7,636 nucleotides of DNA from Marinagarivorans sp. UBA5868 (lineage in GTDB: Bacteria > Pseudomonadota > Gammaproteobacteria > Pseudomonadales > Cellvibrionaceae). Position 1 is the first letter of the stretch. Every line of letters begins with the position of its first letter. Positions 1 through 5,759 of this stretch are shown piece by piece. The position numbers and the translations under genes are program-made. The notes below the pieces were generated by a model that saw only the letters and a program-made list of their open reading frames with translations, did not search any database and was not told the origin of the DNA. The stretch is taken from contig DJFQ01000061.1 of the NCBI GenBank assembly GCA_002432095.1, positions 4,684 through 12,319 of the forward strand, given 5' to 3'.

Positions 1-216
1 GACCGCACCGTAATGATCGACGAACGTGTCAAAGCAAAGATTGAAGAAAAATATGTCTTCGTGCGCCTGGATTCGGAACACCCCGAAACCCGCCCGCTGA
101 TGAAAACCTACGGCATTCACGGCTTCCCCACTCTCCTCGTGGCCCAAGCGGACGGTAAGCCGATTCGTTTTGTTCCTCTGGCATTCGAGCCGGAAAAATT
201 TCTCAAGAGCTTATAA
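1..216 (+). CDS. Thioredoxin-fold protein, C-terminal half (5' end outside window)
   Basis: The reading frame is open from the first base of the window, so the gene begins upstream; 71 residues are visible before the TAA. The visible part has the pattern of the second half of a thioredoxin fold: a helix (about 7-17), a strand (KYVFVRLD, about 17-24), a helix with the phrase LMKTYGIHGFPT, and the cis-proline segment GFPTLLV (about 41-47) before the last strands and helix. In this family the cis-Pro loop packs against a CxxC or similar active site, which would lie upstream and cannot be seen, so redox activity cannot be judged. The Met at base 13 is probably internal, since a 67-residue protein would lack the first strands and the active site. 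The stop codon is directly followed by the GTG of the glycosyltransferase gene, which implies one transcript and coupled translation. Its role in the operon is unknown. Confidence 0.8.
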   Translation, partial: DRTVMIDERVKAKIEEKYVFVRLDSEHPETRPLMKTYGIHGFPTLLVAQADGKPIRFVPLAFEPEKFLKSL

Positions 217-1530
217 GTGCACGCAGAAAAGGACTGTCTCACCCAAGGGGAGGCCGTTGTTGATGCCGCCAACCTGCGCCCTTTGCGTATTGCTCTACTG
301 GGTTACCGCAGCCATCCGCATGTGGGTGGACAGGGCATTTACCTTAAATATCTGAGTCGCTCATTGGCACGCCTCGGCCATTCAGTGGATGTCTTGTCGG
401 GACCACCCTACCCAGAGCTGGGCCCGGAAGTCCGCCTGGTGCGTATCCCCAGCCTGGATCTTTACGCCAATCCAAATCATATCCGCGCGCTACGCTGGCG
501 CCACCTGCGCTCTTTTACCGATACATTTGAATGGTGGTCCATGGCAACGGGCGGCTTTGCCGAGCCATACACCTTCGGTCGCCGGGTATTGCGTTATCTA
601 CGTGAGCATCGCGATGAATACGATGTGGTTCACGACAATCAAAGCCTTGGTTACGGACTGCTGGGCTTGCAAGAACTGGGGCTGCCAGTGGTGGCAACGG
701 TGCATCATCCCATTACCCGCGACCGACATCTGGCGCTGGCAGAGGCGAGCGGTTGGGGGCACCGAATGTTGATCCGCCGTTGGTACAGCTTTCTCGGCAT
801 GCAAACTAAAGTTGTACGCCAGCTGGAGCATGTAGTGACGGTGTCCGAATGTTCCCGTCGCGACATAGCCGCGGAATTCGGGCGCGCCGAGCCTCGCACC
901 CAGGTCATCGGCAACGGTGTGGATACCGACCTTTTTCGTCCGCGCCCGGATGTTGCGCGAGTGCCGTATCGCATTATCACCACCACCTCTTCCGATCAAG
1001 CGCTCAAAGGCTTCGCGGTTTTGCTTGAGGCGCTGCGCCAAGTGCGGATGACATTGCCGAAAGCCCATTTGGTGGTCATCGGCAAACTTCAGCCAGAAGG
1101 TCGCAACCAACGCTTGTTGCGTCAATTACAACTTGAAAACTGCGTTAGTTTTCGCAGCGGTATCAGCGACGACGAGTTGGTAAACGAATACGCGCGTGCC
1201 AGCGTTGCGGTTTGTCCATCGCTTTATGAAGGTTTTGGCTTGCCCGCCGCCGAGGCGATGAGCTGCGGCGTCCCACTGGTCTGTTCCACTGGTGGTGCGC
1301 TGCCGGAGGTGGTAGGCGATGCGGGAATACTAACGCCGCCGGGAGACGCGCAAGCTTTGGCGGAAGGCATTGGCAAAGTGCTCGGCAATCGCGTATTAGC
1401 CCAGGCGCTTATGCAAATGGGTCGACAGCGCATCATCACCGAATTTTGCTGGGAGCGGGTGGCGGAGCAACTCACCCGCTTTTATCACCGGCAGGTGCTG
1501 CAAAACCCATTCGGATTGGTCAAACTTTAG
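217..1530 (+). CDS. GT4-family glycosyltransferase (GT-B fold)
   Basis: This is a 437-residue protein, a usual length for retaining family 4 glycosyltransferases, which move a sugar from a nucleotide-sugar donor to a lipid or glycan acceptor at the cytoplasmic side of the membrane. The N-terminal Rossmann domain starts at RIALLGY (24-30) and has the glycine-rich acceptor-side loop HVGGQG (35-40), then LARLGHSVDVL (50-60) and TVHHP (161-165). The linker motif IGNGVDTDLFRP (231-242) leads to the C-terminal donor-binding domain. That domain carries the EX7E motif, Glu338 and Glu346 in YEGFGLPAAEAM, followed by GVPLVCSTGGALPEVVGDAG (351-370). No signal peptide or clear membrane segment is seen. 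The GTG start directly abuts the upstream stop and has a partial Shine-Dalgarno AAGAG seven bases before it. A better Shine-Dalgarno at 245-253 serves no suitable in-frame codon. The donor and acceptor are not evident from sequence. Confidence 0.9.
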   Translation: MHAEKDCLTQGEAVVDAANLRPLRIALLGYRSHPHVGGQGIYLKYLSRSLARLGHSVDVLSGPPYPELGPEVRLVRIPSLDLYANPNHIRALRWRHLRSFTDTFEWWSMATGGFAEPYTFGRRVLRYLREHRDEYDVVHDNQSLGYGLLGLQELGLPVVATVHHPITRDRHLALAEASGWGHRMLIRRWYSFLGMQTKVVRQLEHVVTVSECSRRDIAAEFGRAEPRTQVIGNGVDTDLFRPRPDVARVPYRIITTTSSDQALKGFAVLLEALRQVRMTLPKAHLVVIGKLQPEGRNQRLLRQLQLENCVSFRSGISDDELVNEYARASVAVCPSLYEGFGLPAAEAMSCGVPLVCSTGGALPEVVGDAGILTPPGDAQALAEGIGKVLGNRVLAQALMQMGRQRIITEFCWERVAEQLTRFYHRQVLQNPFGLVKL

Positions 1531-1533
1531 CCC

Positions 1534-2247
1534 GTGCAAACCATCCTTCTTGAAAACCTGCGGCTACAACCGCATCACCGAATCCTCGACCTTGGCTGCG
1601 GCGAAGGACGGCACGCCCTCGCCGCCTATTGGTTCGGCCCCGCCCACCACGTTGTAGCGGTCGACTTGAGCAAAAGCGATGTTGAAACTGCCCGCCGTCG
1701 GCGTCGGGACTTTCCTCAACGGGACCCGCAGAAGTACTGCCATATCTTTGTTGCGGACGGCCTGCAACTGCCATTTGCCGACGGCAGTTTTGACGTGGTG
1801 ATCTGCTCGGAAGTGCTAGAACACATCCCCAACTATCAGCGCATGCTGGCAGAGGCCAAACGAGTATTAGCACCGGGCGGTATCTTGGCGATAAGCGTAC
1901 CGCGCGCTTGGCCGGAGCGCATCTGCTGGTGGTTGAGCAGCGCCTATCACCAGGTAGAGGGCGGCCATATTCGGATTTTCCACGCAGACGCCTTGTGTAC
2001 TGATATCGAACACCTGGGCTTTCGCAACATTTTGCAGCACGGGGCGCACGCCCTACACGTGCCCTACTGGTGGCTCCGTTGCTTGTTCTGGAGTAAAGGC
2101 GCCGACTTCGCACCCGTGCGCTGGTACCATCGACTGCTGGTGTGGGATTTGATGAGCCGTCCGCGCTTGACCCGTTTTCTCGACGCGCTGCTGAACCCGC
2201 TGATGGGTAAAAGCGTGGTGTTTTATTTCATCAAGGATCCGACGTGA
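1534..2247 (+). CDS. Class I SAM-dependent methyltransferase (Methyltransf_11-like)
   Basis: This 237-residue protein should transfer a methyl group from S-adenosylmethionine to a small molecule, sugar or lipid. Motif I is ILDLGCGEGRH (17-27), the SAM-binding glycine loop. VAVDLS (41-46) provides Asp44 for the ribose hydroxyls, ADGLQLPFADGSFDVV (74-89) is the adenine-contacting motif II region, SEVLEHI (92-98) is motif IV, and LAPGGILAISVPR (112-124) is the post-motif strand. The C-terminal half is unusually rich in Trp, Tyr and His (for example VPYWWLRCLFW, about 177-187), suggesting a hydrophobic acceptor or membrane contact. The GTG start lies one codon after the glycosyltransferase stop, in the same frame, and no good Shine-Dalgarno precedes it, so translation probably depends on coupling to the upstream gene. 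The protein begins directly at the Rossmann core with almost no cap helix. The methyl acceptor is unknown. Confidence 0.88.
   Translation: MQTILLENLRLQPHHRILDLGCGEGRHALAAYWFGPAHHVVAVDLSKSDVETARRRRRDFPQRDPQKYCHIFVADGLQLPFADGSFDVVICSEVLEHIPNYQRMLAEAKRVLAPGGILAISVPRAWPERICWWLSSAYHQVEGGHIRIFHADALCTDIEHLGFRNILQHGAHALHVPYWWLRCLFWSKGADFAPVRWYHRLLVWDLMSRPRLTRFLDALLNPLMGKSVVFYFIKDPT
2233..2237 (+). promoter_or_regulatory. Shine-Dalgarno for the toroid-protein gene
   Basis: AAGGA sits inside the end of the methyltransferase gene, six bases before the GTG at 2244. It supports this overlapping GTG as the true start of the next gene. Confidence 0.6.
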
Positions 2248-3314
2248 CCGCTCCCACACTGCTTTCCCCTCGCACTTTGCTTCCAGCGGAACTCCAAACC
2301 ACAGCCGACTATATACGCGCGACACAGCTGCCCGATGGCGCTATCCCGTGGTATGCCGGCGGCAAATTGGACCCTTGGGACCACACCGAGGCCGCCATGG
2401 CACTAAGTGTCGCCGGCAATTATTCCGCGGCGGAACACGCCTACCACTGGCTTGCTCAGCAACAGCTGGATGACGGCAGTTGGTTCGCAAACTACTTTCC
2501 GGGGGCGGCGACTGAACAATGCGGGAACACCCACCAGCAACTGCGGGAAACAAACTTCGTTGCCTACGTGGCCACCGGAGTCTGGCACCATTTTTTGATT
2601 ACTCGCGATCGCTCATTTCTCGCTTCGATGTTCCCCTGCGTCCGCCGCGCCGTGGAATTTGTTTTGCGTTATCAAAGTGACTTTGGCGAAATTGCCTGGG
2701 CTGTCGATGTAAATGGTGTCGGACAAAACGACGCCCTTGTGACCGCTTGTAGCTCAGTGTTGCGCAGCCTCGATTGTGCCTGCCACATCGCGCAGGCACT
2801 CGGCGTCCCCGAGCGCAGATGGAAATCCGCGGCGGATCGGCTTGCGGCAGCCCTGTTAACCAAGCCAGAGCGCTTCGACCGAACCTGGGAAAGTAAAACG
2901 CGTTTTTCCATGGACTGGTATTACCCAATACTCGCCGGATTATTTACGGCGCACGAGGCACGTACCCGTATCGCCACTCGCTGGCATGAATTCGTGGTAG
3001 CAGAGATGGGCTGTCGCTGTGTTAACGATGAGCCATGGGTGACCATGGCGGAAACCAGTGAACTGGTGATTGCACTGGTGGCCAGCGGCGAACCGGAAAA
3101 AGCTCGACAGCTTTACGACACCCTGCATCAGTGGCGCGATAGCGACGGCGGTTATTGGACAGGTTATGTATTTCGCGACCGGACAATTTGGCCCGACGAT
3201 AAAACCACTTGGACCGCCGGCGCCGTAATACTGGCCGCGGATGCACTGTTTGCGCTCACACCGGCGCACGAAATATTTCTCCAGCGCAGAAAATCTGACG
3301 ACGAGACCGCTTAA
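2244..3314 (+). CDS. Alpha/alpha-toroid protein of the prenyltransferase/terpene-cyclase-like superfamily
   Basis: This 356-residue protein overlaps the methyltransferase gene by four bases (GTGA). It consists of repeated helix pairs with glycine- and tryptophan-containing turns: YIRATQLPDGAIPWY (23-37), YHWLAQQQLDDGSWF (67-81, a good match to the QW motif of squalene/hopene cyclases) and YDTLHQWRDSDGGYWTGY (291-308). Other conserved-looking patches are LDPWDHTEAAMAL (42-54), WESKTRFSMDWYYPIL (215-230), NDEPWVTMAETSE (261-273) and IWPDDKTTWTAGA (315-327). Proteins like this are usually auto-labelled 'prenyltransferase', but I find no DXDD motif of class II terpene cyclases, no DDXXD motif of class I enzymes, and no convincing zinc-ligand set of protein prenyltransferases. 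The same barrel also occurs in six-hairpin glycosidases and lyases, so a sugar-directed activity is a fair alternative, given the glycosyltransferase two genes upstream. It appears cytosolic, with no signal peptide. The fold call is moderately sure; the function is unknown. Confidence 0.8.
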   Translation: MTAPTLLSPRTLLPAELQTTADYIRATQLPDGAIPWYAGGKLDPWDHTEAAMALSVAGNYSAAEHAYHWLAQQQLDDGSWFANYFPGAATEQCGNTHQQLRETNFVAYVATGVWHHFLITRDRSFLASMFPCVRRAVEFVLRYQSDFGEIAWAVDVNGVGQNDALVTACSSVLRSLDCACHIAQALGVPERRWKSAADRLAAALLTKPERFDRTWESKTRFSMDWYYPILAGLFTAHEARTRIATRWHEFVVAEMGCRCVNDEPWVTMAETSELVIALVASGEPEKARQLYDTLHQWRDSDGGYWTGYVFRDRTIWPDDKTTWTAGAVILAADALFALTPAHEIFLQRRKSDDETA

Positions 3315-3372
3315 ATTTCTGCCAAAACCAACGTATACCTTTAACCAGCGACGTAAATTTGCTAAAAAGACG

Positions 3373-3387
3373 CGGATTCAGAATCCG
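3373..3387. repeat. Perfect 7-bp inverted repeat with one-base centre (possible operator)
   Basis: The sequence CGGATTC-A-GAATCCG reads the same on both strands around a single central base. The one-base centre rules out a normal RNA hairpin loop, so if functional it would be a DNA-binding dyad. It lies about 80 bases before the porin start codon, where a promoter is expected. A chance origin is possible. Confidence 0.4.
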
Positions 3388-3456
3388 TTCACAATTCAGC
3401 CGTTAGGCTTCATCCCAGCTTTCTCAGCCTCATCGTCTTAAAAACAACCAAAAATG

Positions 3457-3463
3457 AAAGGAG
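3457..3463 (+). promoter_or_regulatory. Strong Shine-Dalgarno of the ompA-like gene
   Basis: AAAGGAG lies six bases before the ATG at 3470. It is the best ribosome binding site in the window, fitting an abundant outer-membrane protein, and it fixes the start codon. Confidence 0.85.
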
Positions 3464-3469
3464 TGCCTC

Positions 3470-4600
3470 ATGAAGAAGTCTCATCTCACCAGAGCTGTAC
3501 AAATTGCCGTCTGCGGTGCCGCTTTGGGCGTTTCCGCCCTGGCGACAGCCGAGCAGAGCAGCGGCTTCACCATCGCGCCCGGCTTTGAATACTACATGCT
3601 GGACAAAGACCTGCCGCTGGATAATCCATATCTGTGGTCTATTGGTTTAGGTTACAAAACCAGTTCACCTTGGGGCTTTGAATTGGCCTATGTGGCTGGC
3701 ACCACCGAGCGCGCCACCAGCAGTAATGACGTCGATATGGAAACTTATCGCCTTGATGCCCTCTACCATTTCGCTAATAACGATGGCGTACAGCCATACC
3801 TGTTGGTCGGCGGCGGCAAACAAGCCTTTGACTACGGCAATTTCGATATCGAAAACGACATGGTCAACCTTGGCGGCGGTTTGAAAGTCGCCATCACCGA
3901 TATGCTCAGCCTCCGTTCAGAACTGCGTTTGGTGAACGACCTGGAGCGTGAGTTGACTCACTATTCCGTTGGTCTGGGTTTGAATTTCCAACTTGGTGGT
4001 GATTCTGCTCCCGCTGCGCCCAAAGTCGCCGCTCCCAGTGACGCGGACAAAGATGGTGTCGTGGACTCCCAAGACCGTTGCCCAGGCACCCCAGCGGGTA
4101 CTCCGGTTGACGCTAACGGCTGTGAACGCGTAATGGACGCCGACAGTGATGGCGTAGCTGATGCGAAAGATCAGTGCCCTGGCACCTCCGCTGGCGCCCG
4201 CGTAGATGAAAAAGGTTGTTACATCGTGATCACCGAAACAAAAGAACAACAGTTGCGCGTGAATTTCGAAAATAATTCTTTTGTCGTTACTCAGGATTCC
4301 TACAGCGAAATCGAATCCGTCGCGCAATTTATGCGTGAATATCCGCTGACTAAAGTGGTCCTCGAAGGTCACACCGATGACCGCGGTTCTGAAGCCTACA
4401 ACCAACAGTTGTCTGAAAAACGTGCCGCATCCGTTGCACAATTGTTAGTCGACCGCTTCGGTATCGACCAGACCCGCGTCAGTTCGCGCGGTTATGGCGA
4501 ATCCAACCCACTGGTCAGCAATGACACCGCGGAAAACCGTGCGACCAATCGCCGCGTAACCGCTAAAGTCAGCGCCAACGTGGAAACTATCAAGCGTTAA
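3470..4600 (+). CDS. OmpA/OprF-family outer-membrane protein with TSP3 repeats
   Basis: This 376-residue protein has four parts. A Sec signal peptide spans 1-27, with a KK start, a hydrophobic core and a cleavage motif ATA before Glu28. A region of alternating aromatic and polar strands (about 31-175) ends in GLGLNFQLG and fits an eight-stranded beta-barrel in the outer membrane. Two tandem 32-residue calcium-binding TSP3-type repeats occupy 191-254, each with a DxDxDG loop and two cysteines. The C-terminal OmpA-like peptidoglycan-binding domain (about 262-365) starts at VNFENNS and includes the signature HTDDRGSEAYNQQLSEKRA; Asp303 and Arg318 match the pair known to bind diaminopimelate in this family. 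The protein should anchor the outer membrane to the cell wall and may form a small pore. The gene is monocistronic: a strong ribosome binding site precedes it and a rho-independent terminator follows. It resembles Pseudomonas OprF in layout more than enterobacterial OmpA, because of the TSP3 linker. Confidence 0.93.
   Translation: MKKSHLTRAVQIAVCGAALGVSALATAEQSSGFTIAPGFEYYMLDKDLPLDNPYLWSIGLGYKTSSPWGFELAYVAGTTERATSSNDVDMETYRLDALYHFANNDGVQPYLLVGGGKQAFDYGNFDIENDMVNLGGGLKVAITDMLSLRSELRLVNDLERELTHYSVGLGLNFQLGGDSAPAAPKVAAPSDADKDGVVDSQDRCPGTPAGTPVDANGCERVMDADSDGVADAKDQCPGTSAGARVDEKGCYIVITETKEQQLRVNFENNSFVVTQDSYSEIESVAQFMREYPLTKVVLEGHTDDRGSEAYNQQLSEKRAASVAQLLVDRFGIDQTRVSSRGYGESNPLVSNDTAENRATNRRVTAKVSANVETIKR
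4040..4231 (+). repeat. Two tandem 96-bp units encoding TSP3-type repeats
   Basis: Bases 4040-4135 and 4136-4231 encode two 32-residue units aligned without gaps. Both have D-A-D-x-D-G-V, a CPGT turn, A-G, V-D and GC at matching positions. The cysteines (204, 218, 236, 250) repeat at exactly 32-residue spacing. The DNA has diverged more than the protein, pointing to an old duplication under selection. Confidence 0.85.
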
Positions 4601-4608
4601 TCACCACC

Positions 4609-4639
4609 GCCCGGTCGCACCGCGACCGGGCATTTTTTT
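4609..4639 (+). terminator. Rho-independent terminator of the ompA-like gene
   Basis: A perfect 10-bp GC-rich stem (GCCCGGTCGC with GCGACCGGGC) with a three-base ACC loop is followed, one base later, by seven T residues. It begins eight bases after the porin stop codon and should end that transcript cleanly, separating it from mscS. Confidence 0.95.
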
Positions 4640-4807
4640 ATGTTTCCGCTTACACGTTTACATCGCATTCCCGGCAACAACGTACACTCCGCATCACCCT
4701 GAAAGATCTGCACCTGTAACGCAGTCCCATTGAATTGTTCCATCATCCGACAGCACTGACCGTCTGTATCGCGATCGCATTTGCACCACCATAGAGGAGA
4801 GGTAACT
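4640..4807 (+). other. Intergenic region upstream of mscS
   Basis: This stretch after the porin terminator must hold the mscS promoter, because the upstream transcript ends at the terminator. I could not pick a convincing -35/-10 pair: TTGAAT at 4731-4736 is a fair -35, but no good -10 lies 16-18 bases downstream. That could mean an alternative sigma factor, which I cannot test. No gene is seen here. Confidence 0.35.
4795..4802 (+). promoter_or_regulatory. Shine-Dalgarno deciding the GTG start of mscS
   Basis: AGGAGAGG is purine-rich, and its AGGAG core ends eight bases before the GTG at 4808. It supports that GTG over the in-frame TTG at 4781, which has no such sequence before it. Confidence 0.8.
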
Positions 4808-5635
4808 GTGCAAGAGAAATTTCAAACCATCATCGACAGAGTTCCAGAACTCGCCGCTCTATACGGCCTCAAGATTCTGCTGGCGTTAGCCGTATTTTTT
4901 TTCGGCAAATGGCTCGCCCAAACGATTTCCCGCGTGCTGTGCAAAGGCCTGGAATACCGCGGCGTCGACGGTGCGGTTTCCAGTTTTTTCCGGCAGATTT
5001 CCTACTACGGCATGTTGATTGTGGTGACGGTTGCCGCACTCGGGCAACTGGGTGTGCAAACGGCCTCCTTTATCGCTGTAATCGGCGCTGCGGGCCTAGC
5101 TATTGGCCTTGCGTTACAAGGTTCTCTAGCCAATTTAGCGGCTGGCGTTTTATTAATCCTGTTTCGTCCATTTCGCGCCGGCGACTATATTGAAGCCGCT
5201 GGCACCGCCGGGGTAGTGAAGGAGATTTCCATTTTTTCCACCACTTTTGTTACGCCGGATAACAAAACTATTACCGTGCCCAACGGCGGCATTCTCGGCG
5301 ACAACATCACCAACTATTCACTACAAACGGAACGTCGTGTGGACCTGGAAATTGGCGTCAGCTACAGCTCGGATATCGAATTGGTTAAACGCGAACTCTT
5401 AGCGGTTGCGCAGGCGGATGAACGGGTCTTAAAAGATAAGGAAATTACGGTTGGCATCATCACCTTTGCCGATTCGTCGGTAAATTTTGTGCTGCGCCCA
5501 TGGGTCCGCACGGCGGATTTCTGGCCGGTGCGTTTCTCGCTGATGGAAAACATCAAAAAACGGTTTGACGAAGTAGGTATCGAAATTCCTTTCCCGCAAA
5601 TGGACGTGCACGTACAAAAACTGCCAAAGGAATAA
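4808..5635 (+). CDS. mscS: Small-conductance mechanosensitive channel MscS
   Basis: This 275-residue inner-membrane channel (E. coli MscS has 286) opens under membrane tension to release solutes during hypo-osmotic shock. Two N-terminal membrane helices (about 20-38 and 64-80) precede the pore helix TM3 (about 86-118), whose segment GAAGLAIGLALQGSLANLAA is nearly the E. coli sequence. Leu97 and Leu101 correspond to the vapour-lock gate leucines L105 and L109, and Gly105 to the kink glycine G113. The beta-domain follows, with FRPFRAGDYIE (119-129), FSTTFVTPDNKTI (133-145) and VPNGGILGDNITNYS (147-161). The alpha/beta C-terminal vestibule ends in IPFPQMDVHV (260-269), as in E. coli. The short single-domain form, with no extra N-terminal helices, separates it from MscK and MscM types. 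The GTG at 4808 was chosen because a good Shine-Dalgarno precedes it. No transcription partner is certain; the permease gene follows after 124 bases. Confidence 0.95.
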   Translation: MQEKFQTIIDRVPELAALYGLKILLALAVFFFGKWLAQTISRVLCKGLEYRGVDGAVSSFFRQISYYGMLIVVTVAALGQLGVQTASFIAVIGAAGLAIGLALQGSLANLAAGVLLILFRPFRAGDYIEAAGTAGVVKEISIFSTTFVTPDNKTITVPNGGILGDNITNYSLQTERRVDLEIGVSYSSDIELVKRELLAVAQADERVLKDKEITVGIITFADSSVNFVLRPWVRTADFWPVRFSLMENIKKRFDEVGIEIPFPQMDVHVQKLPKE

Positions 5636-5643
5636 ATGCACCT

Positions 5644-5675
5644 CGCAGCGCATTGCATTATGTCGATGTGCTGCG
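5644..5675 (+). repeat. Hairpin directly downstream of mscS
   Basis: CGCAGCGCATTG (5644-5655) pairs with CGATGTGCTGCG (5664-5675) over 12 base pairs, two of them G-U wobbles in RNA, around an eight-base loop. It begins nine bases after the mscS stop. No T-run follows (the next bases are TGTGTTG), so it is not a classic terminator. It may be a 3'-end stabilising or attenuating structure, or a weak terminator. Confidence 0.45.
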
Positions 5676-5759
5676 TGTGTTGCCGCCTGTAAAAAAACCG
5701 GCCTCACGTTAAGATAGCGCTCCTCTTCAGCGATCAACTCGCAACACTCGGATGCGTCT

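Larger units (their letters stand above)
3315..3469 (+). other. Intergenic leader of the ompA-like gene
   Basis: This AT-richer 155-base gap holds no credible gene and no clear terminator for the upstream operon. A promoter for the porin gene is expected here. The best eye-picked candidates are weak: TTAAAT at 3311-3316 with TATACC at 3334-3339, or TTAACC at 3341-3346 with TAAAAA at 3363-3368 (17-base spacing each). It also contains the dyad at 3373-3387 and the Shine-Dalgarno at 3457-3463. Confidence 0.4.

Noticed and set aside
245..265. A strong Shine-Dalgarno-like AAGGGGAGG (245-253) followed nine bases later by ATG (263)
   Set aside because: That ATG is in a different frame and opens only a short reading frame ending at 355. 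The glycosyltransferase frame has only CTG (274) or TTG (283) nearby. It may be chance, or the site of a sequencing frameshift, but GTG at 217 abutting the upstream stop explains the gene without one.
1520..2113. Long minus-strand open frame opposite the methyltransferase gene
   Set aside because: Its translation is rich in Arg, Ser and Pro and has no recognisable domain. It fully overlaps a gene with clear SAM-binding motifs, so it is a codon-bias shadow.
3241..3441. Short plus-strand open frame running from the toroid gene into the porin leader
   Set aside because: It starts inside the toroid gene in another frame, has no ribosome binding site and has no recognisable content.
3917..4441. 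Minus-strand 174-residue open frame opposite the porin gene
   Set aside because: It is opposite highly conserved TSP3 and OmpA domain codons and has no recognisable family features.
4771..4778. GCGATCGC octamer before mscS, also present at 2605-2612
   Set aside because: Two copies of a short palindrome, one of them inside a coding region, are compatible with chance; no array or spacing pattern is seen.
4781..4807. An earlier TTG start for mscS adding nine residues
   Set aside because: The extension is coded by the Shine-Dalgarno itself, and E. coli-like MscS proteins start about where the GTG at 4808 lies.
5691..5697. A-tract in the mscS-permease gap as part of a minus-strand terminator
   Set aside because: No paired stem adjoins it in the right orientation, and there is no minus-strand gene to terminate.
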